Part shown: piece by piece, positions 1-6,221 of the stretch
Layout of the letters: every line of letters begins with the position of its first letter
Numbering within the stretch: the first letter of the stretch is position 1
Assembly (NCBI GenBank): GCA_902783935.1
Contig: CACZTA010000341.1
Coordinates: 1 to 8,496, forward strand
Source: an uncultured Lachnospiraceae bacterium
GTDB lineage: Bacteria; Bacillota; Clostridia; Lachnospirales; Lachnospiraceae
Length of the DNA: 8,496 bases
Direction of reading: 5' to 3'
Program-made: the position numbers and the translations under genes
The notes under the pieces: generated by a model
Told to the model about the DNA's origin: nothing
Database searches by the model: none
Seen by the model: only the letters and a program-made list of their open reading frames with translations

Positions 1-161
1 GCAAACAGGTCCGCCGTGACGGAACCGTCCGCGTTCTTCTGTATGATGAGTCCCGTATCCGCTTTCGCATAAGCTGAAAATACTGTTCCGCACAGCATAA
101 GAAGGATGCCGAGCAGGCTGACGCACAGATTTCTGATTCTCCCCTTACAGATTGTTTCCAT
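1..161 (-). CDS. Exported protein of unknown function, N-terminal fragment (runs off left edge)
   Basis: Only the first 53 codons are present; the rest lies beyond the left edge. The ATG at 161-159 is preceded on the minus strand by an AGGCAGGA ribosome binding site at suitable spacing. The protein starts with a basic n-region (K6, R8, R10), then a hydrophobic stretch of about residues 12-30 (CVSLLGILLMLCGTVFSA), then AYAKA. This is a good signal peptide with a likely signal peptidase I site near residues 31-34. The Cys at 24 is not in a convincing lipobox (LMLC). The first mature residues (TGLIIQKNADGSVTADLF) are polar and could begin a beta-sandwich surface domain, but that is only an impression. 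It is transcribed away from the cyclophilin gene, with a candidate promoter at 211-239. I do not recognise the family. Confidence 0.75.
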   Translation of the reverse strand, partial: METICKGRIRNLCVSLLGILLMLCGTVFSAYAKADTGLIIQKNADGSVTADLF

Positions 162-210
162 TATTTCCTGCCTTTCATCAAACAGGCACAGCGCTGTTCT
201 CTCAGGACTC

Positions 211-239
211 ATTGTACCGCATTCGTTTCGAAAATGAAA
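211..239 (-). promoter_or_regulatory. Candidate sigma-A promoter for the left-edge exported protein
   Basis: On the minus strand there is a good -10 box TACAAT (216-211, 5/6 to TATAAT). It is preceded at 17 bp by a poor -35 (TTTCAT, 239-234). The spacer contains the 8-bp palindrome TTTCGAAA (226-233), a possible protein-binding site. Transcription would start about 40-45 bp upstream of the ATG at 161. The -10 is convincing and the -35 is not. Confidence 0.4.
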
Positions 240-247
240 CTCCCGCC

Positions 248-264
248 GCGGGGCACCTCCCCGC
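248..264. repeat. Short GC-rich inverted repeat in the divergent intergenic region
   Basis: GCGGGG (248-253) and CCCCGC (259-264) form a perfect 6-bp stem around a 5-nt loop. An overlapping pair, CCCGCT (260-265) and AGCGGG (277-282), brackets the -35 box of the rightward promoter, so the two repeats share bases and could not both form in one single strand. They could be an operator or chance GC-rich complementarity. Apart from these and the two candidate promoters I see nothing else in 162-364. Confidence 0.35.
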
Positions 265-268
265 TGAG

Positions 269-297
269 TTGAATTAAGCGGGAAAATCTGATACTAT
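269..297 (+). promoter_or_regulatory. Candidate promoter of the cyclophilin gene
   Basis: TTGAAT (269-274, 4/6 to the -35 consensus) is followed by a 17-bp spacer and TACTAT (292-297, 4/6). The spacer ends in TGA, giving an extended -10 (TGATACTAT). The predicted transcription start near 304 lies downstream of the ATG at 296. This argues against the longer reading of the cyclophilin ORF from 296 and for the start at 365. Confidence 0.5.
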
Positions 298-364
298 GAA
301 TGACAAATTGACGAATTACGGCGGACGCTTCCGGAAGGAGGGCCGTCCGGGAAAGGAATGCCAA

Positions 365-883
365 ATGAAAAATCCCATTATTACTTTCGAAATGGAAAAC
401 GGCGATATCGTGAAAGCGGAACTCTATCCGGAAACCGCTCCCAACACTGTCCGCAATTTCCTCAGCCTCGTACAGAAAGGCTTCTATGACGGCCTGATCT
501 TCCACCGTGTCATCTCCGGTTTCATGATCCAGGGCGGCGACCCCACGGGCACCGGCATGGGCGGCCCCGGCTACAGCATCCGAGGCGAATTCAGGAGCAA
601 CGGTTTTGACAATCACCTGAAGCACACGGCGGGCGTCCTCTCCATGGCGCGCGCGATGGATCCCGATTCGGCCGGCAGCCAGTTCTTTATCATGCACGCG
701 GCCGCGCCGCATCTGGACGGCCAGTATGCCGCATTCGGCAAAGTGACGGAAGGCATGGAGGCAGTCAACCGGATCGCGGAATGTGACACGGACTTCAGGG
801 ACAGGCCCCTCACCGAACAGAGAATCGCAAAAGTCACGGCAGAGACATTCGGCGAAGAATATCCAGAACCGGAGAAAGTTTAA
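365..883 (+). CDS. Peptidyl-prolyl cis-trans isomerase, cyclophilin type
   Basis: A 172-residue single-domain cyclophilin that catalyses cis-trans isomerisation of peptidyl-proline bonds. There is no signal peptide, so it is probably a cytoplasmic folding catalyst. Visible family motifs are FHRVI (residues 46-50, with catalytic Arg48), GFMIQGGDPTGTG (52-64, with active-site F53, M54 and Q56), the substrate-pocket SQFFI (105-109), and HLDGQYAAFGKV (116-127). The position of the cyclosporin-contacting Trp of human CypA is His116, a common bacterial substitution, so low cyclosporin affinity is expected. The ORF is open upstream to an ATG at 296. I chose the ATG at 365 because AAAGGA lies 8 bases before it, the cyclophilin fold begins at once, and the candidate promoter overlaps position 296. 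It appears to be transcribed alone, with 110 bp to the next gene. Confidence 0.95.
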   Translation: MKNPIITFEMENGDIVKAELYPETAPNTVRNFLSLVQKGFYDGLIFHRVISGFMIQGGDPTGTGMGGPGYSIRGEFRSNGFDNHLKHTAGVLSMARAMDPDSAGSQFFIMHAAAPHLDGQYAAFGKVTEGMEAVNRIAECDTDFRDRPLTEQRIAKVTAETFGEEYPEPEKV

Positions 884-908
884 CGCGGGACAGCGGTGTC
901 GTGTTAAA
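879..908 (+). other. Imperfect stem-loop at the 3' end of the cyclophilin gene, no U-tract
   Basis: TTTAACGCG (879-887) can pair with CGTGTTAAA (900-908, one G-U pair). After a GG bulge, ACA (890-892) pairs with TGT (897-899), closing a GCGG tetraloop. The structure includes the cyclophilin stop codon. The nearest T-run (922-926) is about 14 bases downstream, so it is not a canonical intrinsic terminator. It could protect the mRNA 3' end or act as a weak or factor-assisted terminator. Confidence 0.3.
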
Positions 909-916
909 TCAGCCTA

Positions 917-945
917 TTGTATTTTTGCATGATTTATGGTTTATT
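917..945 (+). promoter_or_regulatory. Weak candidate promoter for the TRAP transporter operon
   Basis: TTGTAT (917-922, 3/6) and TTTATT (940-945, 4/6) are separated by 17 bp in the AT-rich patch between the cyclophilin and the TAXI gene. An overlapping TATGGT (935-940) is an alternative -10. The match is poor, but this is the only AT-rich promoter-like stretch in the 110-bp gap. It sits directly upstream of the inverted repeat at 950-967. Confidence 0.3.
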
Positions 946-949
946 AGTA

Positions 950-967
950 GATGTGGGATTCCACATC
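950..967. promoter_or_regulatory. Perfect 7-bp inverted repeat in the TRAP operon leader, candidate operator
   Basis: GATGTGG (950-956), the 4-base spacer GATT and CCACATC (961-967) form a perfect dyad. It lies just after the candidate -10 and 13 bases before the ribosome binding site. That position suits a repressor operator for substrate-responsive control. It could also form a small 5'-UTR hairpin, but no T-run follows, so it is not a terminator. No regulator gene is present in the window. Confidence 0.4.
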
Positions 968-980
968 ATTGAACAATCAC

Positions 981-987
981 AGGAGGA
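981..987 (+). promoter_or_regulatory. Ribosome binding site that decides the TAXI start
   Basis: AGGAGGA at 981-987 abuts the ATG at 988, which is too close for initiation there. It lies 7 bases from the in-frame ATG at 994, the optimal spacing, so translation should begin at 994. Confidence 0.8.
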
Positions 988-993
988 ATGAAT

Positions 994-1959
994 ATGAAAA
1001 AGATCCTATCAGCCGTATTATCCGCATCGATTGCTGTTTCGCTTACCATTTCCGCAGCCGTTGCCGTACCGGCAGCCGACAATCTGACACTCGGCACAGG
1101 CGGTACAACCGGAACCTATTACGCGATCGGCGGCGTCATGGCCACAGTCCTGAACGATAAACTGACGGAATCACAGCTGACAGTTACTTCGACAGGCGCT
1201 TCCAAGGCGAACATCCAGATGATCGATGACGGCGATGCTGATCTCGCACTCGTCCAGAACGACGTCATGTATTATGCCAACACAGGGACGGACCTGTTTG
1301 AGGCGGAAGGCGCATATGACAGCTTCGCCGCTGTTGCAGGCCTCTATGACGAGACGATCCAGATCGTCACATGCGACAGCTCGATCCAGACCGTTGCGGA
1401 CCTGAAGGGAAAATCCGTTTCCGTCGGTGATGCCGGCTCCGGTACAGAGTTCAACGCAAAACAGATCCTCGAAGCTTATGACCTGTCCTTTGATGACATC
1501 AAAGTCGTCAACGCTTCCTTCGGTGATTCCGCAGAAAGCCTGAAGGACGGCAAGATCGACGCAGCATTCGTCGTTGCCGGCGCTCCCACAACCGCCGTTG
1601 TCGACCTCGCGACTGTCAAGGATGTCACTCTTGTCCAGCTCGATGCCGATCACATCTCCGCTCTGCAGGACAAGTACAGCTTCTATACGGAAACCGTGAT
1701 TCCGGCAGGCACATATAAGGGTGTCGATGAAGATGCAACCACTGTTTCTGTCCGCGCCACACTGATCGCTTCCACCTATGTATCCGACGAAGCCGTCTAT
1801 GAGCTCCTGAAGGCCATGTTCGACAACAAGGACGCACTGACAGAAGGCCATGCGAAGTTCGAACTTCTGAATCTTGACGACGCGGTGAAGGGCATCAATG
1901 TACCGTTCCATCCGGGCGCAGCAAAATACTATGAGGAACAGGGAATCACAGTCGAATAA
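994..1959 (+). CDS. TAXI-family TRAP transporter solute-binding protein
   Basis: A 321-residue extracytoplasmic receptor of the TAXI (TRAP-associated extracytoplasmic immunogenic) family, which delivers substrate to the fused permease encoded downstream. Residues 1-24 form a signal peptide (MKKILS, a hydrophobic core, then AAVAVPAA). Family signatures are LGTGGTTGTYYAIGG (33-47) at the N-terminal ligand loop, VQNDVMYYA (88-96), VGDAGSGTEFNAKQIL (144-159), and the closing motif VPFHPGAAKYYEEQGI (303-318). The signal region has no Cys and therefore no lipobox; the only Cys is residue 127. This is odd if the host has a single membrane. The substrate cannot be read from the sequence; characterised TAXI proteins are reported to bind small carboxylates such as glutamate. 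It is the first gene of the operon and its 3' end overlaps the likely start region of the DUF1850 gene. Confidence 0.95.
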   Translation: MKKILSAVLSASIAVSLTISAAVAVPAADNLTLGTGGTTGTYYAIGGVMATVLNDKLTESQLTVTSTGASKANIQMIDDGDADLALVQNDVMYYANTGTDLFEAEGAYDSFAAVAGLYDETIQIVTCDSSIQTVADLKGKSVSVGDAGSGTEFNAKQILEAYDLSFDDIKVVNASFGDSAESLKDGKIDAAFVVAGAPTTAVVDLATVKDVTLVQLDADHISALQDKYSFYTETVIPAGTYKGVDEDATTVSVRATLIASTYVSDEAVYELLKAMFDNKDALTEGHAKFELLNLDDAVKGINVPFHPGAAKYYEEQGITVE

Positions 1960-2449
1960 TTTTTTACACAGGCATTCACGCGTGACGGCAGCTCTGCTTC
2001 TCATTTTTATGGCAGCGGCTGCCGCCGCTTTTTGCTATCTGCACTGCGGATGGCTGACCCTCACGGAACCGGAGAGCGGCACCGTCTATGCGCGCTATTT
2101 TATGCATGACGGAGATATGTTCAGCGTGGGATTTATCCACTCTGTCAACAAATCCCCCCTGACGGATTACTATCAGGTCAGAGATCATTCCATTTATGTC
2201 GTAAAGACTGTCTACTACGGTTTCGGCGCAGGCGTGCAGACGGAGATTGAAGACGGGCAGACGCTCGAATACGGTGATGACGGAAGCATGATCGTCAGCG
2301 GTTTTAACCGGAAAATCCCGGACCTGCGCTATATCGTGGGAACTGTCTCCGACCACACCCTGACCCTCAGGGACGGAAAGGAAATCAGTCTGAGAGACCT
2401 GTGCGGCCGGAGCGCCAAAGTCCGGTTTACCTATGAAAAGCTCTTTTAG
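1931..2449 (+). CDS. DUF1850 protein, membrane-anchored companion of the TAXI TRAP transporter
   Basis: From the ATG at 1931 the protein has 172 residues: a basic N-terminus (RNRE...HRHSR), one hydrophobic segment (about 18-37, TAALLLIFMAAAAAAF), and about 130 residues probably outside the membrane. DUF1850 hallmarks are FIHSVNKSPLTDYYQV (68-83) and YGFGAGVQTE (96-105). Members recur beside TAXI TRAP genes, and here the gene sits between receptor and permease. Its biochemical role is not established; an accessory role in transport is inferred from context. The start is uncertain. An ATG at 1898, with AAGGG upstream, would overlap the TAXI gene by 62 bases. A GTG at 1982 would give no overlap but has a weak ribosome binding site. 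The Cys residues near 35 and 39 do not form a good lipobox, so a membrane-helix anchor is favoured. Confidence 0.85.
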   Translation: MRNRESQSNNFLHRHSRVTAALLLIFMAAAAAAFCYLHCGWLTLTEPESGTVYARYFMHDGDMFSVGFIHSVNKSPLTDYYQVRDHSIYVVKTVYYGFGAGVQTEIEDGQTLEYGDDGSMIVSGFNRKIPDLRYIVGTVSDHTLTLRDGKEISLRDLCGRSAKVRFTYEKLF

Positions 2450-2500
2450 TGAGGGAGCATAAACCATCACGCGGCATCAACCGACAGGCAGGAGGTTTAC

Positions 2501-4498
2501 ATGAAAGACAGCAACTATTCACAGCCCGGCACGGATCTGAAGAACGATCCGCTTCCGCCGGATCAGGCTTTCGATATCGGCTCTCAGGCCGATGTCGATG
2601 AAATCATGAAAAAATACGACCGCGAGTCCAACACGCGGCCGTGGACAGGGAAGCCGGCCATAGTCATAAAAGCAGCGCTTGCCCTGTTTTCCGTATTCAT
2701 GATCTACATGAATCTCTTCGTGGTATGGGATGAGCGCATCCGCCGGAGTCTCTTCCTCGGCCTCGTGATCATCTTCGTTTTCCTGCTCTTCCCTGCGGCA
2801 AAAGGAGGAAAACAGAAGCCGAACCATGTGCCGGTCTACGACCTGATTCTCGGAATTCTCGGCGCATACAGTTTCTTCAATTTCACATTAAACAGCAAAA
2901 GCATCATTGACCGCGGCACGCGTATCGACCAGAAGGAAGTCATCCTCGGCGTGATCGGCATCCTCATCCTCGCCGAATGCTGCCGCCGCGTCACCGGCAT
3001 TCCGATTCTGGTCGTCGCCGGATGCTTCGTCATCTATGCGGCCTATTCCTTTGCCACAAACGGAAGAGATCCGTCTGCCTACCAGGTTATCCGCAAGATC
3101 ATCTATAATCTCTTCTATACAACCACCGGTGTCATCGGGACGCCTGTCGGCGTCTGCAGTACGTACATCGTCCTGTTTATTATCTTCGGGGCGTTCCTTG
3201 AGACGACCGGCATCGCCGATTTCTTTATTTCCTGCGCCAATGCATTCGCCGGCGCCGCTTCCGGCGGTCCCGCGAAAGTGGCAGTCATTTCCAGCGCCCT
3301 CTGCGGCATGGTCTCCGGATCCAGCGTCGGCAATACCGTCACAACCGGTTCCGTCACGATCCCGATGATGAAAAAGACCGGCTATCCCGGTGAATTTGCA
3401 GGTGCCGTCGAGGCCGCCGCTTCGACAGGCGGGCAGATCATGCCGCCGATTATGGGGGCGGCTGCATTCCTGATGGCGGAAATGGTCGGCGTTCCCTATT
3501 CGAGTATCGTTATCAAGGCGATCCTGCCGGCAGTCCTGTACTTCCTCGGTATTTTCCTGATGGTTCACCTGCGCGCGAAGCGCCTCGGCCTCGAGGGAAT
3601 CCCCCGCGACGAGCTTCCGAAGTTACGGAATCTTCTGCCGAAGATTTACCTGCTGGTCCCGCTGGTCGCACTTGTCTACCTGATCGTCTCCGGCTATACG
3701 ATGAGCCGCGCGGCCATCATCGCGACAGCTCTCTGCATCCTCGTCAGCCTGTTTGACAAGGAGCACCGCCTGACACCGAAGAAGTTTGTGGATGCGCTTG
3801 AGACGGGTGCCAAAAACACGCTGAGCATCGGCGTCGCCTGCGGTATCGCCGGCATCATCGCCGGTGTCGTCACGATGACCGGTCTCGGACAGCTGTTCAT
3901 CTCCGCCATCGTCAGCGTCTCTCACGGCCACCTGATGATCGCCCTGTTCCTGACCATGCTCTGCTGCATCGTTCTCGGCATGGGTGTCCCGACCACCGCG
4001 ACTTACATCATCATGGCGACGACCTGCGCACCGATCCTGACCACCGGCATGGGCCTGAACGCGATCTGCGCCAATATGTTCGTGTTCTACTTCGGCATCG
4101 TCGCCGATATCACGCCTCCGGTCGCCCTGGCGGCTTATGCGGGGTCCGCGATTGCCAAATCAAACCCGATGAAGACAGCTTTCAATGCCACGAAGCTTGC
4201 GATTGCCGCCTTCCTGATCCCCTATATCTTCTGCCTGAATCCGCAGATGTTGCTGATTGACACAACTGCAGCCGGCTTCGTCCTGATTGCCATCACAAGT
4301 TTCATCGGCATGTTTGCTGTTGCCGCAGCGATTGAGGGGTATCTCTTCGGAATGATCAACCCTGTTTTCCGCATCATCCTGGCGGCCGCCGGCCTCGCTC
4401 TCATGTATCCGGGCACGCTCACCGACATCATCGGCCTGTCCGTCGTTGTGGTGATCTTCGTTATCCAGAGGATAACTTCCTCAAAACAAAAAGCCTGA
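2501..4498 (+). CDS. TRAP transporter fused permease (small plus large subunit, TAXI type)
   Basis: A 665-residue polytopic membrane protein fusing the DctQ-like small subunit with the DctM-like large subunit, as is usual in TAXI systems. It would import substrate from the TAXI receptor in symport with an ion, usually Na+ in studied TRAP transporters. Residues 1-53 are a hydrophilic, probably cytoplasmic extension. Hydrophobic segments begin at about 54, 83, 113, 147 and 167 (Q part), and then continue through the M part. Large-subunit signatures are IFGAFLETTG (228-237), GGPAKVAVISSALCGMVSGS (255-274), SVGNTVTTG (275-283), AASTGGQIMPPIMGAAAF (306-323), and the second inverted-repeat half LGMGVPTTATYI (492-503) with ITPPVALAAYAG (537-548). 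The ribosome binding site AGGAGG lies 5 bases before the ATG. It starts 51 bp after DUF1850 with no terminator between them, so the two genes should be co-transcribed. Confidence 0.96.
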   Translation: MKDSNYSQPGTDLKNDPLPPDQAFDIGSQADVDEIMKKYDRESNTRPWTGKPAIVIKAALALFSVFMIYMNLFVVWDERIRRSLFLGLVIIFVFLLFPAAKGGKQKPNHVPVYDLILGILGAYSFFNFTLNSKSIIDRGTRIDQKEVILGVIGILILAECCRRVTGIPILVVAGCFVIYAAYSFATNGRDPSAYQVIRKIIYNLFYTTTGVIGTPVGVCSTYIVLFIIFGAFLETTGIADFFISCANAFAGAASGGPAKVAVISSALCGMVSGSSVGNTVTTGSVTIPMMKKTGYPGEFAGAVEAAASTGGQIMPPIMGAAAFLMAEMVGVPYSSIVIKAILPAVLYFLGIFLMVHLRAKRLGLEGIPRDELPKLRNLLPKIYLLVPLVALVYLIVSGYTMSRAAIIATALCILVSLFDKEHRLTPKKFVDALETGAKNTLSIGVACGIAGIIAGVVTMTGLGQLFISAIVSVSHGHLMIALFLTMLCCIVLGMGVPTTATYIIMATTCAPILTTGMGLNAICANMFVFYFGIVADITPPVALAAYAGSAIAKSNPMKTAFNATKLAIAAFLIPYIFCLNPQMLLIDTTAAGFVLIAITSFIGMFAVAAAIEGYLFGMINPVFRIILAAAGLALMYPGTLTDIIGLSVVVVIFVIQRITSSKQKA

Positions 4499-4504
4499 CC
4501 TGTC

Positions 4505-4561
4505 ATAAAAAGCAAAAAGAAATGCAGCGGCTGCACCGCTGCATTTCTTTTTGCTTTTTAT
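4505..4561. terminator. Bidirectional intrinsic terminator between the convergent TRAP and yigZ operons
   Basis: Bases 4505-4530 and 4536-4561 are perfect reverse complements (26 bp) around a 5-base loop, CTGCA. The core is GC-rich (ATGCAGCGG/CCGCTGCAT) and the outer arms are A-rich on the left and T-rich on the right, so either strand yields a hairpin followed by U-rich RNA. It begins 6 bases after the permease stop and ends 28 bases beyond the yigZ stop, so it serves both converging operons. Confidence 0.95.
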
Positions 4562-4589
4562 TTCGTTTTGCTTTTCATTTCTTTTCTGC

Positions 4590-5225
4590 TCAGACCGGTT
4601 CCTCGTAGCAAACCTCTCCGATACGGCTGCAGCTCCCGCTGCCGTCCGTCATTTCCACGGTCATCCCGCGGACCCGGTTTTCTTCCGCTGCCGGAACAAT
4701 CACATCCAGATCCACCTCTTCGCCGTACTGTGTATCCTCAATGCGGATATTCTCCTGCGCAAACCGGTACTGGAACTTTCCAAGCTGCCCGTACGTGCAG
4801 TGAATCCGGAGGCGCACCCCGTCGCACATCCTGACGGTCTGCGCGTCTTCCGCCGCTTCTCTCGCGGCAGCGGAATAAGCTCTCACAAGGCCCCCTGTCC
4901 CGAGAAGCGTCCCGCCGAAATACCGTGTCACGACAATCAGCGCATTGTGCAGTTCGCGTCCCTCCAGGATCTCCAGCATCGGCCTGCCCGCTGTTCCGGA
5001 GGGCTCTCCGTCGTCCCCGGACCGCTTCACTTCATCCGGCGTGCCAGGCGGTCCGGCTATAAAGGCATAGCAGTGGTGCCGCGCGTCGTAGTATTTCTTC
5101 CGGACACCTGCAATATAAGCCTCCGCTTCTTCCGCAGACGCCACCCTGACTGCCTCCCCTATAAACCTCGACTTCTTTTCAACGACTTCTGACGAGCCGC
5201 GCTGCCTGAACGTCCTGTAGTCCAC
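4590..5225 (-). CDS. yigZ: YigZ/IMPACT family protein (UPF0029 plus DUF1949 domains)
   Basis: A 211-residue protein of the conserved YigZ family. The N-terminal UPF0029 (IMPACT) domain shows KKSRFIG (17-23), ARHHCYAFI (48-56), DDGEPSGTAGRPML (71-84), and VVTRYFGGTLLGTGGLVRAYS (98-118). The C-terminal DUF1949-like domain covers about 138-205. Eukaryotic IMPACT acts in translational control through GCN1; the bacterial proteins have no settled biochemical role. Length is normal for the family. Translation starts at a GTG (5225-5223) placed 6 bases after GAGGAG (5237-5232). That ribosome binding site overlaps the hprK stop codon and leaves only a 10-bp gap, so the genes are co-transcribed and probably translationally coupled. 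The product is cytoplasmic, with no signal peptide. Confidence 0.95.
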   Translation of the reverse strand: MDYRTFRQRGSSEVVEKKSRFIGEAVRVASAEEAEAYIAGVRKKYYDARHHCYAFIAGPPGTPDEVKRSGDDGEPSGTAGRPMLEILEGRELHNALIVVTRYFGGTLLGTGGLVRAYSAAAREAAEDAQTVRMCDGVRLRIHCTYGQLGKFQYRFAQENIRIEDTQYGEEVDLDVIVPAAEENRVRGMTVEMTDGSGSCSRIGEVCYEEPV

Positions 5226-5235
5226 TGCATTCTCC

Positions 5236-6177
5236 TCACAGATCGATGTGGCTGACGGCCGTCATGTTTTCCTGAATGCGCCTGTAAAGCTCCTGGGCGG
5301 CATTATAGCCCATCTTCTTCTGGCGGTGGTTAACCGCTGCCGTCTCGGCAATAACCGCGAGATTGCGGCCCGGGCGGATGGGAATGGAGTGACAGACCAC
5401 TTTATTTCCCAGGAACTCCGTCGTCTTGTCTTCAAGCCCGAGCCTGTCGTACTCATGGTCCGGGCTCCACTCCTCGAGCTTGATCACGAGGTCGATCGCC
5501 TGAGTATTTTTGACATGCTCAACGCCGTACAGGGTCTTCACATCGATGATCCCTATCCCGCGGAGCTCGATAAAATGCCTCGTCAGGTCCGGTGCAGAGC
5601 CGACGAGCGTCACATCGGAGACCTTCCGGATGACAACGACATCGTCGCTCACCAGGCGGTGTCCGCGCCGCACGAGCTCGAGCGCGGCCTCACTCTTCCC
5701 GATCCCGCTCTCACCCATGATCAGGACGCCTTCGCCGTACACATCCACGAGGACGCCGTGAATGGAAATACTGGGCGCAAGCTCGACGGCCAGCCAGCGG
5801 ATAATCTCCGCCATGAAGCCGCAGGTCGAGCGCCCGGTTACCAGCGTGGGGACGCCGTACTTTCTAGCGAGACGAAGCATATCTTCTGACGGCTCTGTCA
5901 GCGTCGTGAAAATAACGCAGGGGATGCCGCTTGAGATAAACCGTTCATAGACCTCATCCCGCTGGCTGTCCGGCATCTGCATGATATAGGTATATTCGAC
6001 ATATCCGATAATCTGAACACGCTCCGCGACAAAATGCTCATAGTATCCTGTAAACTGAAGCGCCGGGCGGTTGATGTCCGGCGATGTCAGCTGAATTTTC
6101 GACATATCGATCTCAGGGGTCCAGTTCTCCAGTTTGAGAGAGTCTGCAAGTTTCTGAAGGCTGACAACCGTTTTCAT
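5236..6177 (-). CDS. hprK: HPr kinase/phosphorylase
   Basis: A 313-residue bifunctional enzyme that phosphorylates HPr of the sugar phosphotransferase system on Ser46 and also dephosphorylates it. It thereby controls carbon catabolite repression together with CcpA in Firmicutes. The N-terminal domain spans about 1-130. The catalytic domain carries HGVLVDVYGEG (140-150), the Walker A loop GESGIGKS (155-162), the paired aspartates LVSDDVV (175-181), ELRGIGIID (204-212), and the C-terminal signature IPIRPGRNLAVIAETAAVNH (265-284). Key residues appear intact, with spacing as in the Lactobacillus casei enzyme. The frame is open upstream to a GTG at 6252. I chose the ATG at 6177 because AAAGGAAG precedes it and the family N-terminus (MKTVVSLQKL) begins there, while the upstream stretch contains a leader hairpin. 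It has its own promoter at 6296-6268 and precedes yigZ. No PTS genes are in view. Confidence 0.97.
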   Translation of the reverse strand: MKTVVSLQKLADSLKLENWTPEIDMSKIQLTSPDINRPALQFTGYYEHFVAERVQIIGYVEYTYIMQMPDSQRDEVYERFISSGIPCVIFTTLTEPSEDMLRLARKYGVPTLVTGRSTCGFMAEIIRWLAVELAPSISIHGVLVDVYGEGVLIMGESGIGKSEAALELVRRGHRLVSDDVVVIRKVSDVTLVGSAPDLTRHFIELRGIGIIDVKTLYGVEHVKNTQAIDLVIKLEEWSPDHEYDRLGLEDKTTEFLGNKVVCHSIPIRPGRNLAVIAETAAVNHRQKKMGYNAAQELYRRIQENMTAVSHIDL

Positions 6178-6221
6178 GCTTTTCTTCCTTTCTTCGTCTT
6201 TTACATGTTCAAGAACGCCCC

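Noticed and set aside
296..364. 23-residue N-terminal extension of the cyclophilin
   Set aside because: The extension has no family similarity, its ATG overlaps the candidate -10 box, and the ATG at 365 has a better ribosome binding site.
1171..2004. 277-codon open frame on the minus strand antisense to the TAXI gene
   Set aside because: It lies almost wholly opposite a clear TAXI receptor, has an unnatural Cys-rich composition, no ribosome binding site and no recognisable motif. It is an antisense shadow of the codon bias.
2888..3568. 226-codon open frame on the minus strand antisense to the permease
   Set aside because: The composition (Asp, Gly, Arg, His repeats) is what the reverse of GC-rich membrane-protein codons gives. 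The plus strand there encodes conserved TRAP motifs.
4551..5192. 213-codon plus-strand open frame opposite yigZ
   Set aside because: It begins inside the convergent terminator and runs opposite conserved YigZ motifs, so it is a shadow frame.
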